From assembly GCA_965198285.1 (NCBI GenBank), contig OZ240251.1:2480001-2544000 (forward strand): a DNA stretch of 64,000 nt, written 5' to 3'. The notes under the pieces are model-generated. The model had not been told where the DNA came from. It saw nothing but the letters and a program-made list of their open reading frames with translations, and made no database searches. Shown piece after piece: positions 19,200 to 28,239 of the stretch. Each line of letters begins with the position of its first letter. The first letter of the stretch is position 1. Made by a program: the position numbers and the translations under genes. The DNA is from UBA11872 sp965198285. Lineage in GTDB: Bacteria; Chloroflexota; UBA11872.

Positions 19200-20135
19200 T
19201 CAGCCGTCCGTGCGCGCGATTCCCAACTCGGCTAGGACCGACTTCCGCACCTTGCACACCATCGTGTACGCCGGGTCGTACATGTTGCCCACGTCGTACT
19301 CCACGAACCGCCCCAGCAACATGTGCGCCTCGCGCGTCGTCAGGCCGTAGTCCGTTTCCAGCCACGACACCATCTCGGTCGTGGCGTGCTGCACCGCTTG
19401 GTCCAGCGGCCGCACGTTGCCGCACGCCATCAGGAACGTGTCGTCCTCGGCCCGCGGCCAGCCGATCGTCTTGCCCTTGATCAGGTCCAGGCTGAACCGC
19501 ACGTCCATCGAGATTTCAACGCCCGTGCCGTCCATCTCACCGTCGCCCTGCAGCGCGTGCCCGTCGCCCAGGAAGAACAGCGCCCCGTCGGCAAACACCG
19601 GCAGGTACACCGTCACGCCTGGCTGAATCCGGTTGTAGTCCATGTTGCCGCCGTGAGCCGCCGAGGTCATGGTGCTGATGGCCTCGCCGATGTCCGGCGC
19701 AACCCCCACCGTCCCCAGCATCGGCCGCAGTGGCAGCGGCTGCCCGGTCAGGCGATTCTGTGGATCGGTCAGCGTCACCGTTCCGGCCTCGACATCCACG
19801 TCCCAGGTAGCCCATTCCACGTCGCCGTCAAGCTCCGCCTCGTACCCGAAATCCAGCACGTTCGGCGCCAACCGCGCCGTTGTCCAACCCAGTCGCCGGT
19901 TCGGCACGACCTCGCGCAGTTGCAGAACCAGCGTGTCCCCCGCCTCCGCTCCATTCACATAGAACGGCCCCGTCTGCGGATTCGGCCGCCCCGCCAACTC
20001 CGCGTTGTCCTGGTCGAACCCACGCGCATCAACCGTCGTCGTCGCAATCGAATCCCCGGCCTCCACATGCAGAGCCGGCGGATGAGTCCCCATCGTGTTG
20101 TAGTACGTCGTGGGCAAAAACTCGTGGTGCGCCAT
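19200..20135 (-). CDS. Acetamidase/formamidase family protein
   Basis: A 311-residue member of the FmdA/AmdA amidohydrolase family, which releases ammonia from short amides. Family signatures include AGDTLVLQL, AAHGGNMD and FFLGDGHALQGDGE (metal-site His and Asp residues), followed by the C-terminal TREAHMLLGRF. The length fits the shorter bacterial members. The start is ATG 20135, with AAGGACA-type sequence upstream. It is convergent with the IolG-like gene with 34 bp between them. A role in nitrogen scavenging is inferred. Confidence 0.85.
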   Translation of the reverse strand: MAHHEFLPTTYYNTMGTHPPALHVEAGDSIATTTVDARGFDQDNAELAGRPNPQTGPFYVNGAEAGDTLVLQLREVVPNRRLGWTTARLAPNVLDFGYEAELDGDVEWATWDVDVEAGTVTLTDPQNRLTGQPLPLRPMLGTVGVAPDIGEAISTMTSAAHGGNMDYNRIQPGVTVYLPVFADGALFFLGDGHALQGDGEMDGTGVEISMDVRFSLDLIKGKTIGWPRAEDDTFLMACGNVRPLDQAVQHATTEMVSWLETDYGLTTREAHMLLGRFVEYDVGNMYDPAYTMVCKVRKSVLAELGIARTDG

Positions 20136-20293
20136 GGGTGTCCTTCACTTACTCGGAAGTCGGAATCCCGCACGTAGTTTGGAGCATCCCATGACAATCT
20201 GGCGACTAGCGAGGCTTGAGCTCCTCCAAGTCCCAAACTTCCGGCGCGCTCGGCGCCGCGACGTGAGCCCGGTGAACTTCTGACTCACCAGAG

Positions 20294-20692
20294 CTATCCG
20301 CGAAGACCGTTCCACGGCGCTTGATCGGCCACGTCCACCAGTTCGTAGCCGATCTCGCCCACGCAGGGCCCGAGAATCGCGATCACCTTCGCAGGCTCGT
20401 CACCGTCATTGAACGTGGCGTGCACGCAGTCGGCTGGAATGAACACCGCGTCGCCTGGACTCAGCATGCGACGTTCCTGGTCGACCCATTGCTCGACAGT
20501 GCCCTTCACGCAGACGATCGATTCTTCCTGGTCGGGATGCTTGTGAAAGTCGTGCCCGTTGCCCGGCAGCAATTCCACGTCAATTACGGTCAGGTACTCG
20601 CTTCCGGTAGCCGGCGGATTGCTGAGCCAGCCCAGCGATCCCCAGTCCAGTTGATCGCGCGGGGTTTCTGACTGAATGAGGAATCGCTTCAT
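20294..20692 (-). CDS. Cupin domain protein
   Basis: A 132-residue single-domain cupin. Motif 1 is seen as GHDFHKHPDQEESIVCVKG and motif 2 as PGDAVFIPADCVHATFN, giving the usual His/His/Glu/His metal ligands. Such small cupins bind a sugar or metal as isomerases or dioxygenase-like enzymes, or act as sensors; the specific role is unknown. The start is ATG 20692. It sits between the acetamidase (same strand, 158 bp downstream) and a divergent hydroxyacid dehydrogenase gene. Confidence 0.82.
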   Translation of the reverse strand: MKRFLIQSETPRDQLDWGSLGWLSNPPATGSEYLTVIDVELLPGNGHDFHKHPDQEESIVCVKGTVEQWVDQERRMLSPGDAVFIPADCVHATFNDGDEPAKVIAILGPCVGEIGYELVDVADQAPWNGLRG

Positions 20693-20856
20693 GGGTACCT
20701 CCGCGGGCGAATTCGCTTCAACGTCCCACGTGATCAGCGGACAAAGCCTGACTGCGGCAAACCGACAACCCAGGCGAACGCTATCGAACCGGCGGTCTGC
20801 GATAGTACAGCGTGCGGAGCTTCGGCCGGCTATCGCCCAAACGGAAGGCGCGGCGT

Positions 20857-21882
20857 ATGCGATCGGTCATCTGTGTCCACGAGCGATTTGACGCCGCGTG
20901 GCCCTTCGCGGCCGACTACTGGCACAAGTGCTGGCAGCGCCAGGGCGACTGTGAGCTGTATCGAACCGAAGAGCCTGAAGCCCGCGCCCCGCAACTCGTC
21001 CCCGACCCCGCCTCAGTCCATCGCCTGGCGCTCCTCGGACTTCCTGCCGCCGCCCAGGACCTCGAGCCTTTCAGCGCGCTCGAAGAATGCTTCCACCCAC
21101 GCTACGTCCTCAAGAACTGGTGGAGTGATTCGTCGACCAACGGCATCGAGGCGGCCGTCGCCCGCGGTGTCAGCTTCATCCCCCATAGAGTCGACGTCTA
21201 CTGGGGACAGTCCGTGGCCGAATACGCCCTGGGACTCACCTTGGCCGCCCTCCGTCGTACTCCGCAGACCTACACCGCCATGCAGCACGGGCACGAGACT
21301 TGGAGGTACCGCCCGGCGATCGGCCGACCGGGACAGCGCGGCGAGCAGTACGGCGACGACTCCCGCTTCACCAGCGGCACCCTGGGCGGCAAGCGGGTTC
21401 GCGTGGTCGGCGCCGGCAACATCGGCGCTCGCTACGCCTCCTGGTGCGCGGCCCTGGGCGCTCAGGTGGCGATCTGGGACCCCTACGCGCCCGATGCAAC
21501 CTTTGTCGCTGCCGGTGCCCAGCGCTGCTTCCACATCTCCGAGCTCGTCACCGACTCGGAAATCTTCGTACCCATGCTTCCGCTCACCGACAGTACTCGC
21601 GGCCTCATCACTGCCGAGTTGATCGAAGCCTTGCCCCACGGTTCGCTGGTGGTGCAAGTCACGCGGGCCGCCATCTGCGATACCAAAGTCCTGTATCGCC
21701 GCGTCCTCAACGACGAGCTTTCCCTCGCTGCCGACGTCTTCGCCGAAGAACCCGTCCCGCTTGACTCACCCCTGCTCGGCCGCCACAACGTCGTCCACAC
21801 GCCTCACAACGCCGGTCGAACACGTGATGCCAACCACGCCTGGGTGGACGACCAAATCGCCCGCTTCGAACCGCGCCCTTAG
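20857..21882 (+). CDS. D-2-hydroxyacid dehydrogenase family protein (divergent)
   Basis: A 341-residue NAD-binding protein of the 2-hydroxyacid dehydrogenase superfamily. It carries VVGAGNIGARY, QVTRAAI (Arg), DVFAEEPVPL (Glu) and NVVHTPHNAGRT (His). The N-terminal catalytic domain is divergent, and an insert around HETWRYRPAIGRPGQ sets it apart from typical glyoxylate or glycerate reductases. ATG 20857 (MRSVICVH) is preferred, with GGAAGG about eight bases upstream, over a start 45 bases earlier. It ends 34 bp before the convergent ABC permease gene. The substrate is unknown. Confidence 0.8.
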   Translation: MRSVICVHERFDAAWPFAADYWHKCWQRQGDCELYRTEEPEARAPQLVPDPASVHRLALLGLPAAAQDLEPFSALEECFHPRYVLKNWWSDSSTNGIEAAVARGVSFIPHRVDVYWGQSVAEYALGLTLAALRRTPQTYTAMQHGHETWRYRPAIGRPGQRGEQYGDDSRFTSGTLGGKRVRVVGAGNIGARYASWCAALGAQVAIWDPYAPDATFVAAGAQRCFHISELVTDSEIFVPMLPLTDSTRGLITAELIEALPHGSLVVQVTRAAICDTKVLYRRVLNDELSLAADVFAEEPVPLDSPLLGRHNVVHTPHNAGRTRDANHAWVDDQIARFEPRP

Positions 21883-21915
21883 CTCCGCGCGCCGGTGCCT
21901 CAACGAAGCCGGTGC

Positions 21916-22836
21916 CTACCCCTTCAACCCGGTAAGCGTGATCCCTTGGATAAAGTGTTTCTGCGCAAAAAAGAATATAACGAGGATTGGGACGACGGCG
22001 ATCAATGCAATAGCCATCTGCAGGTGCAGTTGCGGCTGTTCCCACATCCCGGCCTGGAAGAATCGCATGCCCACCGCGAGGGTCATTCGGTCCGGAGTGT
22101 TCAGATAAATGAACGGCTCGAAGAACTCATTCCAATTGCCGATGAACGAGAACACCGCCACCGTTGCGATGGCCGGTTTAGATAATGGGAAAATAATCGT
22201 AAACATGATCCTCAGCGGTGAGGCACCGTCAATCGCGGCTGCATCGTCGAGTTCGCGCGGGATCGTACGGAAAAATTGACGAAGAATGAAGATAAAGAAC
22301 GCGGAGCCGCCAATCATCGGGACGGTCAAGGGCAGCAGCGTGTCCAGCCAGCCAAGATCCCGGAAAATGATGACTTTCGGAATGATCGTCACGTGCTGTG
22401 GAAGCATCATCGTCGAGATGACCAGCAGAAACAGCGCGTCGCGAATCGGGTACTCGGTGCGAGCGAATCCGAAGGCGACAACCGCGCTCACGAAGGTCAA
22501 CACCACCACGCCCAGGACCGTTACGATCGTGGAGTTCATGATCCAGGCGACAATTGGGCCGGTCTCCCACACTTCGGTGAAGCTTTCCCAATTTGGTGGC
22601 ACGGGAAAGAACGGCGGAGGATCCTCATAAAACTGGTCGATCGACATCACCGACGATCGCACCATCCAGGCGAACGGAAACCCGTAGAGCGCGCTACCAC
22701 CGATCAGCATGACGTATACCAGCACACGCCAAACCGGGCGCACCATGCGACTCCGCCAGCCGCGAATGGTTGTTGAGGACTGCACACGCCGGCCCACACC
22801 GGGAACTTGCGGCGCTTGCTCTGACAGCGTGGCCAT
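21916..22836 (-). CDS. Carbohydrate ABC transporter permease (MalG type)
   Basis: A 306-residue inner-membrane permease with six predicted helices. Its EAA loop, AAAIDGASPLRIMFTIIFP, contacts the ATPase. It starts at ATG 22836, since the preceding TTG lacks support, six bases after the TAA of the MalF-type gene. A cytoplasmic N-terminal extension of about 40 residues precedes the first helix. It pairs with the permease at 22843 and the binding protein at 23830 to form a CUT1-type sugar importer. No ATP-binding subunit gene is present in the window, so a shared MsmK-like ATPase encoded elsewhere is inferred. Confidence 0.92.
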   Translation of the reverse strand: MATLSEQAPQVPGVGRRVQSSTTIRGWRSRMVRPVWRVLVYVMLIGGSALYGFPFAWMVRSSVMSIDQFYEDPPPFFPVPPNWESFTEVWETGPIVAWIMNSTIVTVLGVVVLTFVSAVVAFGFARTEYPIRDALFLLVISTMMLPQHVTIIPKVIIFRDLGWLDTLLPLTVPMIGGSAFFIFILRQFFRTIPRELDDAAAIDGASPLRIMFTIIFPLSKPAIATVAVFSFIGNWNEFFEPFIYLNTPDRMTLAVGMRFFQAGMWEQPQLHLQMAIALIAVVPILVIFFFAQKHFIQGITLTGLKG

Positions 22837-22842
22837 CAACCG

Positions 22843-23727
22843 TTACCCCGACTCATCGTATTCGTAGTAGACCCATCGACGGGCCAGCACGAACTGTATG
22901 AGCGTGAAGATCAAGATAATCACGAACAACACCCAAGCAATAGCCGAAGCATACCCCATCTGAAATATCAGAAAGGCCTTGCGATAGAGGTAAAGCAGCA
23001 CAAACAATGTCGCGTTGGCCGGGCCTCCACCGGTCAGGATCAAGGCCTGTGTGAAGACCTGCCACGATCCAATGATCCCGAGCACGAGGGTCAGAAATAT
23101 CGTTGGCGTCATCATCGGAACCGTCACGTGCCACAGCTTCCGCAGATGACCGGCGCCGTCGATAGATGCCGCCTCATAGAGATGATGCGGAATCCCCTGC
23201 AGCCCGGCCAGGTAGAGAATCATGGTCGTGCCGACCGTCCAGAAGCTCATGATGATCAGGCCCGGCATCGCCCATTGCGTAGACGTCAACCAGCGAGGAC
23301 CGGGGATGCCGACGAGTCCAAGCGCCTGATTCAGAATACCGCTCGGCTGCAATATGACAAGCCAAAGCATCGCGGTCGCCACCCCGGCCGTGACCGTCGG
23401 CAGGTAGAACAGCGTTCGAAACAACGGCATGCCCTGAACCTTCTGATTGAGCAGGATGGCAATGAAGAACGAAATAATCATGACGCCTGGAACGTGAAAT
23501 ACGGTGTAATACAACGTATTGAAGATACTCTTGAGGAAGACTTCGTCGGAAGCAAGATCGACGTAGTTCTCTAACCAAATCATTCGCGGAAAGTCTCTGA
23601 ATCGGTAGTCCGTAAGGCTTAGCCAAAACGATGCCGCGAACGGAAGGACGATGAACAGCACGAACTGAAGTAACCAGGGCACGGCGAAGAGGATGCCGCT
23701 CCACTGCTGCCAAAACGTTCGTCGCAT
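22843..23727 (-). CDS. Carbohydrate ABC transporter permease (MalF/UgpA type)
   Basis: A 294-residue permease with six helices and the EAA motif EAASIDGAGHLRKLWHVTVP. The start is ATG 23727. It lies downstream of the binding-protein gene, separated by 102 bp that contain a strong stem-loop (23749-23780), and six bases upstream of the MalG-type gene. This gene order (binding protein, MalF-like, MalG-like) is standard for CUT1 importers of oligosaccharides, polyols or glycerol phosphate. The solute is not readable from the permeases. Confidence 0.92.
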   Translation of the reverse strand: MRRTFWQQWSGILFAVPWLLQFVLFIVLPFAASFWLSLTDYRFRDFPRMIWLENYVDLASDEVFLKSIFNTLYYTVFHVPGVMIISFFIAILLNQKVQGMPLFRTLFYLPTVTAGVATAMLWLVILQPSGILNQALGLVGIPGPRWLTSTQWAMPGLIIMSFWTVGTTMILYLAGLQGIPHHLYEAASIDGAGHLRKLWHVTVPMMTPTIFLTLVLGIIGSWQVFTQALILTGGGPANATLFVLLYLYRKAFLIFQMGYASAIAWVLFVIILIFTLIQFVLARRWVYYEYDESG

Positions 23728-23748
23728 CTAGTCGTCCAGTGCAAAGAC

Positions 23749-23780
23749 GGGGCCGAGTGCCGGACTCGGCACTCGGCCCC
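23749..23780 (-). promoter_or_regulatory. Intercistronic stem-loop in the ABC operon
   Basis: A perfect 14-bp inverted repeat (23749-23762 with 23767-23780) around a 4-nt loop, almost all G/C. It lies between the binding-protein stop codon and the permease start on the minus strand. There is no U-run after it on that strand, so full termination is unlikely. Intercistronic stem-loops of this kind are known in binding-protein operons, where they protect the upstream message from 3' decay and raise binding protein over permease. That role is inferred here. Confidence 0.7.
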
Positions 23781-23829
23781 CTTCGCGTCTACGCAGACAC
23801 GATCCGCATAAAGCGGCGCGCGCTGCTCA

Positions 23830-25458
23830 CTACGCCTCGGCCAGGTCGGCCATGTACTCGTTCGTGTTCTCAGCCAGGTCGAGCAGGGCCTCTCCCGGAG
23901 GCTTCTCGCCAATCCAGGCGGTCTCGGTCTCCGCTGAAATGATGTTCCAGAACCATTCCGACCAGCCGTCGAAGCAATGGTTCCCGTACACCTTGGAATC
24001 GAACAGGTTGTTGTTAATGATGTGCATGTTGTTCGGCAGCTGCCGACCTGCGATCGGCTTCAGCCAGGCGTCGCTGTTGATGATCGCCTTGGTCGTCGGC
24101 ACCGCGCCTCGCCAGGTCGCAACCAGGCTCTGGAATTCGTCACCGGAGAGGAACGCCGCCAGGGTGACGGTGTTCTCCTCCGACCCGCGGTGCTGGGAGT
24201 AGCGCGTGATGAAGTGGCCAAGCTGGTTGTTGATGTACCAGTTCTCGCCGCCGGGCGGCTTCGGGGTCGGCATGATCTCCAATTTGAAGCGATCCTTGAT
24301 GATCGCGTCGTAGTTACCTGGCGTGTGAATGCCGCCGTGAAGCATGCCGATCCGTCCGGCCAGGAACGGGTTGCTGACGCCCTCGAGGCCCAGTGCCGCA
24401 ATCTCGCCTGGAGGCGGAGCAACACCGTCGACGTGAATGTAATTCATCCAGCGCTCGAACGATGCAACGCTTTCCGGGTCGTCGAATCCGGCGGTCAGAT
24501 ACGGGCGGTCGACCTCATTGAAGTGCTTGCCGCCGGCCTCGGCGATTCGCTCGAAGAGCTGAACTTCCGTGTTGTTGCGGTTCCACGTTCCGAACTGCGG
24601 AAGCTCCGCGTCGGTCATCTGCTTCAGCGCCTCGTCCTGGATGTCCCAGGTCCATGTCTCGTCCGGGTGCGCCAGCCCGGCGCCCTCCAGGATGTCCACG
24701 TTGTAATACCAGCCGCCCACGCTGCCGATCATGAACGGGAACGCGTAGACGGTACCCTCAATAGCGACCGTCCAGACGCTCGGACGGTCCGGGTGGAGGC
24801 GCTCCAGCAGCACGTAGTCGTCGAAGTCCACGCCCAGCTTCGGCGCGATGTCGTTCAGCGGCAGCAGGTTGCCCTCGAACTGGAACATCTGCCCGCCGTT
24901 CATCACCAGCAGGTCGCCCACCGTGCCGGCGGCGAACATGATGGCGCTCTTCTCCTGGTAGAAGCGCGGCGGCAGCGGAATCAGGTCGTACTGAATCTCC
25001 GGGTACTTCTTGTCGAAGATCTCAAGCCCGACTTTCATCGTTTCCCAGCGGTTGCCGCGAGACCAGTAGTTCATGAACTGAATGGGTGGCTGCGGCCCCT
25101 TCTGCGGCATCGCCTCCACTATTACTTCCTTGACGACGGTCTTCTCGACGACCTTTTCGACCTCGACGACCTGGGTCACGACCTTCTGGACCTCGACCGG
25201 TACCTGGACCTGGATTTCCTTGGTGACGACCTTCTCCTGCGTGACGATGCGATCAACCGGGACTTCCTTGACCTCGGTCCTTGTCACGATCGTCTCGACG
25301 GGGACTTCCTTGATCACGGTCTCCTTGACCGCCACTTCCTTCGTGACGACCGTTGGCGCGGTCTCGCCGCAGGCCGCGAGTACCGCGACGGCCGAAGCGC
25401 CCACGGCGCCCGCCCCCAGAGATCGGATCAAGGTGCGGCGTGTCATGTGCGTTCTCAT
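23830..25458 (-). CDS. Extracellular sugar-binding lipoprotein of ABC transporter with V/K/E stalk
   Basis: A 542-residue solute-binding protein. The N-terminus has a twin-arginine-like start (MTRRTLIRSLGAGAVG) and lipobox LAAC, so it should be lipid-anchored outside the membrane. Residues about 35-115 form an unusual stalk of short alternating repeats of the type VVTKE, VPVE and VEKVVEK, followed by the globular family 1 binding domain (PPIQFMNYWSRGNRWE to the end). Such stalks are common in Chloroflexota binding proteins. ATG 25458 is chosen for GGGAGGA upstream; the frame extends further without family features. It is the first gene of the importer operon. Confidence 0.92.
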   Translation of the reverse strand: MRTHMTRRTLIRSLGAGAVGASAVAVLAACGETAPTVVTKEVAVKETVIKEVPVETIVTRTEVKEVPVDRIVTQEKVVTKEIQVQVPVEVQKVVTQVVEVEKVVEKTVVKEVIVEAMPQKGPQPPIQFMNYWSRGNRWETMKVGLEIFDKKYPEIQYDLIPLPPRFYQEKSAIMFAAGTVGDLLVMNGGQMFQFEGNLLPLNDIAPKLGVDFDDYVLLERLHPDRPSVWTVAIEGTVYAFPFMIGSVGGWYYNVDILEGAGLAHPDETWTWDIQDEALKQMTDAELPQFGTWNRNNTEVQLFERIAEAGGKHFNEVDRPYLTAGFDDPESVASFERWMNYIHVDGVAPPPGEIAALGLEGVSNPFLAGRIGMLHGGIHTPGNYDAIIKDRFKLEIMPTPKPPGGENWYINNQLGHFITRYSQHRGSEENTVTLAAFLSGDEFQSLVATWRGAVPTTKAIINSDAWLKPIAGRQLPNNMHIINNNLFDSKVYGNHCFDGWSEWFWNIISAETETAWIGEKPPGEALLDLAENTNEYMADLAEA

Positions 25459-25641
25459 CCGTGATCCTCCCGCCAACCGCTCAGCCAAGTGCGGTGGCAT
25501 AGTCAATGCATGCTAGCGATGGTAAACACAGCCGAACCTGAAGTGTCAACCCTCGAAGTTGCGCTCAGCACGCGTTCCCCAGTCAGCGCAGAGCGCTGCC
25601 TCGCAACGCGACAGCGCGGCGTTGCCGCCTACACTTCACGT

Positions 25642-26124
25642 ATGAGCGAGCCTGGAGAGGCCAAAGCCGCGCGCCGCCCGATCCTCCTGTACGACGGATC
25701 GTGCGGCTTCTGCCGCCGCAGCGTGGCCTTGTTGGTGCGGCTGGATCCCGATCATCGAGTGGCGCGGGTGGACATGACCTCGGCGGCGGCCGAGCCGCTG
25801 ATGTCCACCATCTCGCCCGCGCGCCGCCAACAGAGCATGCATGTGATTCGACCCGACGGTCGCGTGCTCCATGCGGGCGTAGCACTGCGGGCGGTCCTTT
25901 GCCAGGTACAACCCGAGGCGACGTGGCGCTCAGTGGGCTACTGGCCGCTTGTCGGGCTCCTGATCGACCGAGCCTATGACCTCGTTGCATCATTGCGCAG
26001 TCCGCTTGGCCGGTTGACCGGCTGGCTCCCGGAACCACCGCCGGACGACATTCGCCCGACGGACTGGCCATTGCTCGGACGCGGTACTACGCGTCAGACT
26101 ATCGACGACGACACGCAGACGTAG
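25642..26124 (+). CDS. DCC family thiol-disulfide oxidoreductase (DUF393)
   Basis: A 160-residue protein with the diagnostic YDGSCGFCRRSV near the N-terminus (CxxC, the 'DCC' motif), followed by the conserved SMHVIRPDGRVLHAGVALRAV block. It probably has a thioredoxin-like fold and works in redox chemistry or as a membrane-proximal electron donor. ATG 25642 is chosen because the motif sits about 18 residues later, as in relatives. It is divergent from the ABC operon and only 7 bp upstream of the URO-D family gene, so it probably heads the operon that runs to 29996. Confidence 0.85.
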   Translation: MSEPGEAKAARRPILLYDGSCGFCRRSVALLVRLDPDHRVARVDMTSAAAEPLMSTISPARRQQSMHVIRPDGRVLHAGVALRAVLCQVQPEATWRSVGYWPLVGLLIDRAYDLVASLRSPLGRLTGWLPEPPPDDIRPTDWPLLGRGTTRQTIDDDTQT

Positions 26125-26131
26125 GAACTTC

Positions 26132-27265
26132 ATGCCCCGTCCCTCGCTGCCCGACAGCACCGAAGCCGCCCGTCGCTCCAACGATGTCTATACCCGGGTA
26201 ATGGCGGCCAACCGGCAGGAGGCTGTGCCTGAGGTTCCGCCGGTGGTTTGGGCCTCCGAGCCCTTTCTTTCCGGCTACGCCGGCGTCGGACGTCGGGAGT
26301 ATTACGAGGCCGCCGAGGCCAAGTACTACGCCCAGGCGAAGTTCCAGCTTGATTTCCCCGACATCCTGCACTTGCCCGGCGTTGCGCCGGACTACGGCTA
26401 CGCGCCGGAAACCTCCGCCTGGGGTTCGCCGATCAAGCAGGAAGAAGACGGGCCCCTGGTGCCGTTCGCCGCCGTCAACGACATCCACGACCTGCCGGCG
26501 CTGCAAATGCCCGATCCCTGGACCGCTGGCTACATGGCCATCGCCCTCAACGACTACGCCTGGTACGCCGACCACATGGACCCGGTGATCGCGCAGACCT
26601 GGGGGCACTTCGAAGGCTACGGCCGTTGCATGGGCGTCGAGTCCGGGGCGCTGGTGTTGGGCTACGAGCGCTATCTCATCGAGCTCTACGGACACCCCCA
26701 GCTGATTCACGACTGGAACAAGCGCGTCGTCGAGGCCAATGTCGCCTACCTGCGCGCCCAGGAACGCATCACCGGAACGATTGAGCGTCTCGTGGTCACG
26801 GACCATCTGGCCGGCCAAGTCGGACAGGCGCACTGCGAGGAGTTCGTGTATCCATACCTGAAGGACATCTTCGACGCCTTTCCGTCAGCCGAGTTCCGTC
26901 TCTATCACAACGAGAACCTGGTGCCGGATGCCGCGGTGGCCGCAATCGCCGACATGAACTGCACGGTATTCATGTTCGGGATCGAGATGGACGTCGCCGC
27001 CGAGCATCTTGGGGGGCGTGTCTGCCTGATGGGCAACGTTCCGCCCATCCACGTAGTCCAACAGCTCGAACCCCACGAAATCACCAGCGACTGCCAGCAG
27101 CGGCTCGCCGTGGGCGCGCCCTCGGGCGGCATGTTGCTCTGCACGGCTGGCGGACTCTCACCAGGAACCCCAGCCGACCACATCCGCGCATTCGCTGACT
27201 CCGTCCAAGGCGTACCCGGAGCCGCGGGCCAGCAGAATGGTCCGTCGTCCGCCATCTCGTCCTAG
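26132..27265 (+). CDS. Uroporphyrinogen decarboxylase (URO-D) family protein
   Basis: A 377-residue URO-D superfamily TIM-barrel protein, recognisable from the PFAAVNDIHDLPALQMPDPW region, the DHLAGQVGQAHCEEFVYPYLK region and the glycine-rich LMGNVPP. It lacks the N-terminal signature of true heme-pathway HemE, and the setting is sugar-acid catabolism rather than heme synthesis. Many such paralogues in environmental genomes are methyltransferases or have unknown roles. ATG 26132 has AGGAA five bases upstream. It is co-directional with the uronate-dehydrogenase-like gene 128 bp downstream. Confidence 0.78.
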   Translation: MPRPSLPDSTEAARRSNDVYTRVMAANRQEAVPEVPPVVWASEPFLSGYAGVGRREYYEAAEAKYYAQAKFQLDFPDILHLPGVAPDYGYAPETSAWGSPIKQEEDGPLVPFAAVNDIHDLPALQMPDPWTAGYMAIALNDYAWYADHMDPVIAQTWGHFEGYGRCMGVESGALVLGYERYLIELYGHPQLIHDWNKRVVEANVAYLRAQERITGTIERLVVTDHLAGQVGQAHCEEFVYPYLKDIFDAFPSAEFRLYHNENLVPDAAVAAIADMNCTVFMFGIEMDVAAEHLGGRVCLMGNVPPIHVVQQLEPHEITSDCQQRLAVGAPSGGMLLCTAGGLSPGTPADHIRAFADSVQGVPGAAGQQNGPSSAISS

Positions 27266-27392
27266 ACGAAGCCTTCGTTCTCGTAGCGCATCACGCCGTT
27301 ATGTAAAGACGGGTATGACCCGCGGCCGCGGCTCGGTATCCTTCGCCTCAGGGCGCTGGCTTGCGCCCCCCAACCCGGCGGGGAGCACGCGC

Positions 27393-28178
27393 ATGGCTGA
27401 CCGGCTGAAAGTGATGGTGACCGGCGCGACCGGCAAGATCGGTCAAACGCTCATGCAGGACCTGCCCGACTGCTTCGACGTCACCGGCACGTCGCGCAGC
27501 CCGAACGACGACCCCAGATTCATTCAACTTGACTTCGACGACGTGGACACCGTGGCCCAGGCCTTCGCCGGCCAGGACGTCGTCGTCCACATGCACGCCA
27601 AGTCCAATCACAACACTGACGAGTTCCAGCCGTACCTGCAGCCCAACATCGTCGGCCTCTGGAACGCCTACGAAGCCGCTCGCCTTGCCGGCGTGCGACG
27701 CTTCATCTACGCCAGTTCCAACCACGCAACCGGCTGGTACGAAATCGTCGGCGAACGCTGCGACGCCGAGTCGCTGCCCCGGCCCGACGGTGTCTACGGC
27801 GCCGCCAAGGTCTGGGGCGAGGCCCTGGGCCGTTACTTCTCCGACCGCCACGGTATGGAAGTCATCGTGCTGCGGATCGGCAGCTACGAATATCGGCTCA
27901 AGCCGCCCGAATTCAGCATGGGGCCGCGCATCCTTTCCACCTGGCTCAGCGACCGTGATCTCGTGAACCTCGTAGTGCGCTCGATCGTCGCCCCCGGCAT
28001 CAAGTACGGCATCTACTACGGCATCTCGGCCAACGCCCGCGCCTATTGGGACATCACCAACGGTGTGAGCGAGTTGGGCTACCGCCCGGTCGACAACGCC
28101 GAGGAATATGCGGACGAGGTGCTGCCCAAGGGCGGCGTCTACTCGCTGTGGGGCTTCGAAGTCCCAGGAATGACCTGA
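27393..28178 (+). CDS. NAD-dependent epimerase/dehydratase, uronate dehydrogenase-like
   Basis: A 261-residue extended-SDR protein. It has the cofactor site VTGATGKIGQTL, the active-site YASSNHATGWYE (Ser, and Tyr136-like in VYGAAK) and LRIGSY...RILSTWLSDRDLVNLV. The SSNH-x-x-G-x-Y and LSTWLS-DDL pattern is typical of uronate dehydrogenases (Udh, EC 1.1.1.203), which oxidise glucuronate or galacturonate to the aldaric lactone. ATG 27393 has GGGGAG upstream; the open frame before it overlaps the previous gene's end. It fits the glucuronidase-like enzyme at 9879. Substrate assignment is by motif only. Confidence 0.8.
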   Translation: MADRLKVMVTGATGKIGQTLMQDLPDCFDVTGTSRSPNDDPRFIQLDFDDVDTVAQAFAGQDVVVHMHAKSNHNTDEFQPYLQPNIVGLWNAYEAARLAGVRRFIYASSNHATGWYEIVGERCDAESLPRPDGVYGAAKVWGEALGRYFSDRHGMEVIVLRIGSYEYRLKPPEFSMGPRILSTWLSDRDLVNLVVRSIVAPGIKYGIYYGISANARAYWDITNGVSELGYRPVDNAEEYADEVLPKGGVYSLWGFEVPGMT

Positions 28179-28239
28179 TGCGCCGATTGGTCGGTCCCGA
28201 CCGCGCCCATTGCCAAACCAGCACGGATGGAGGTGTCTG

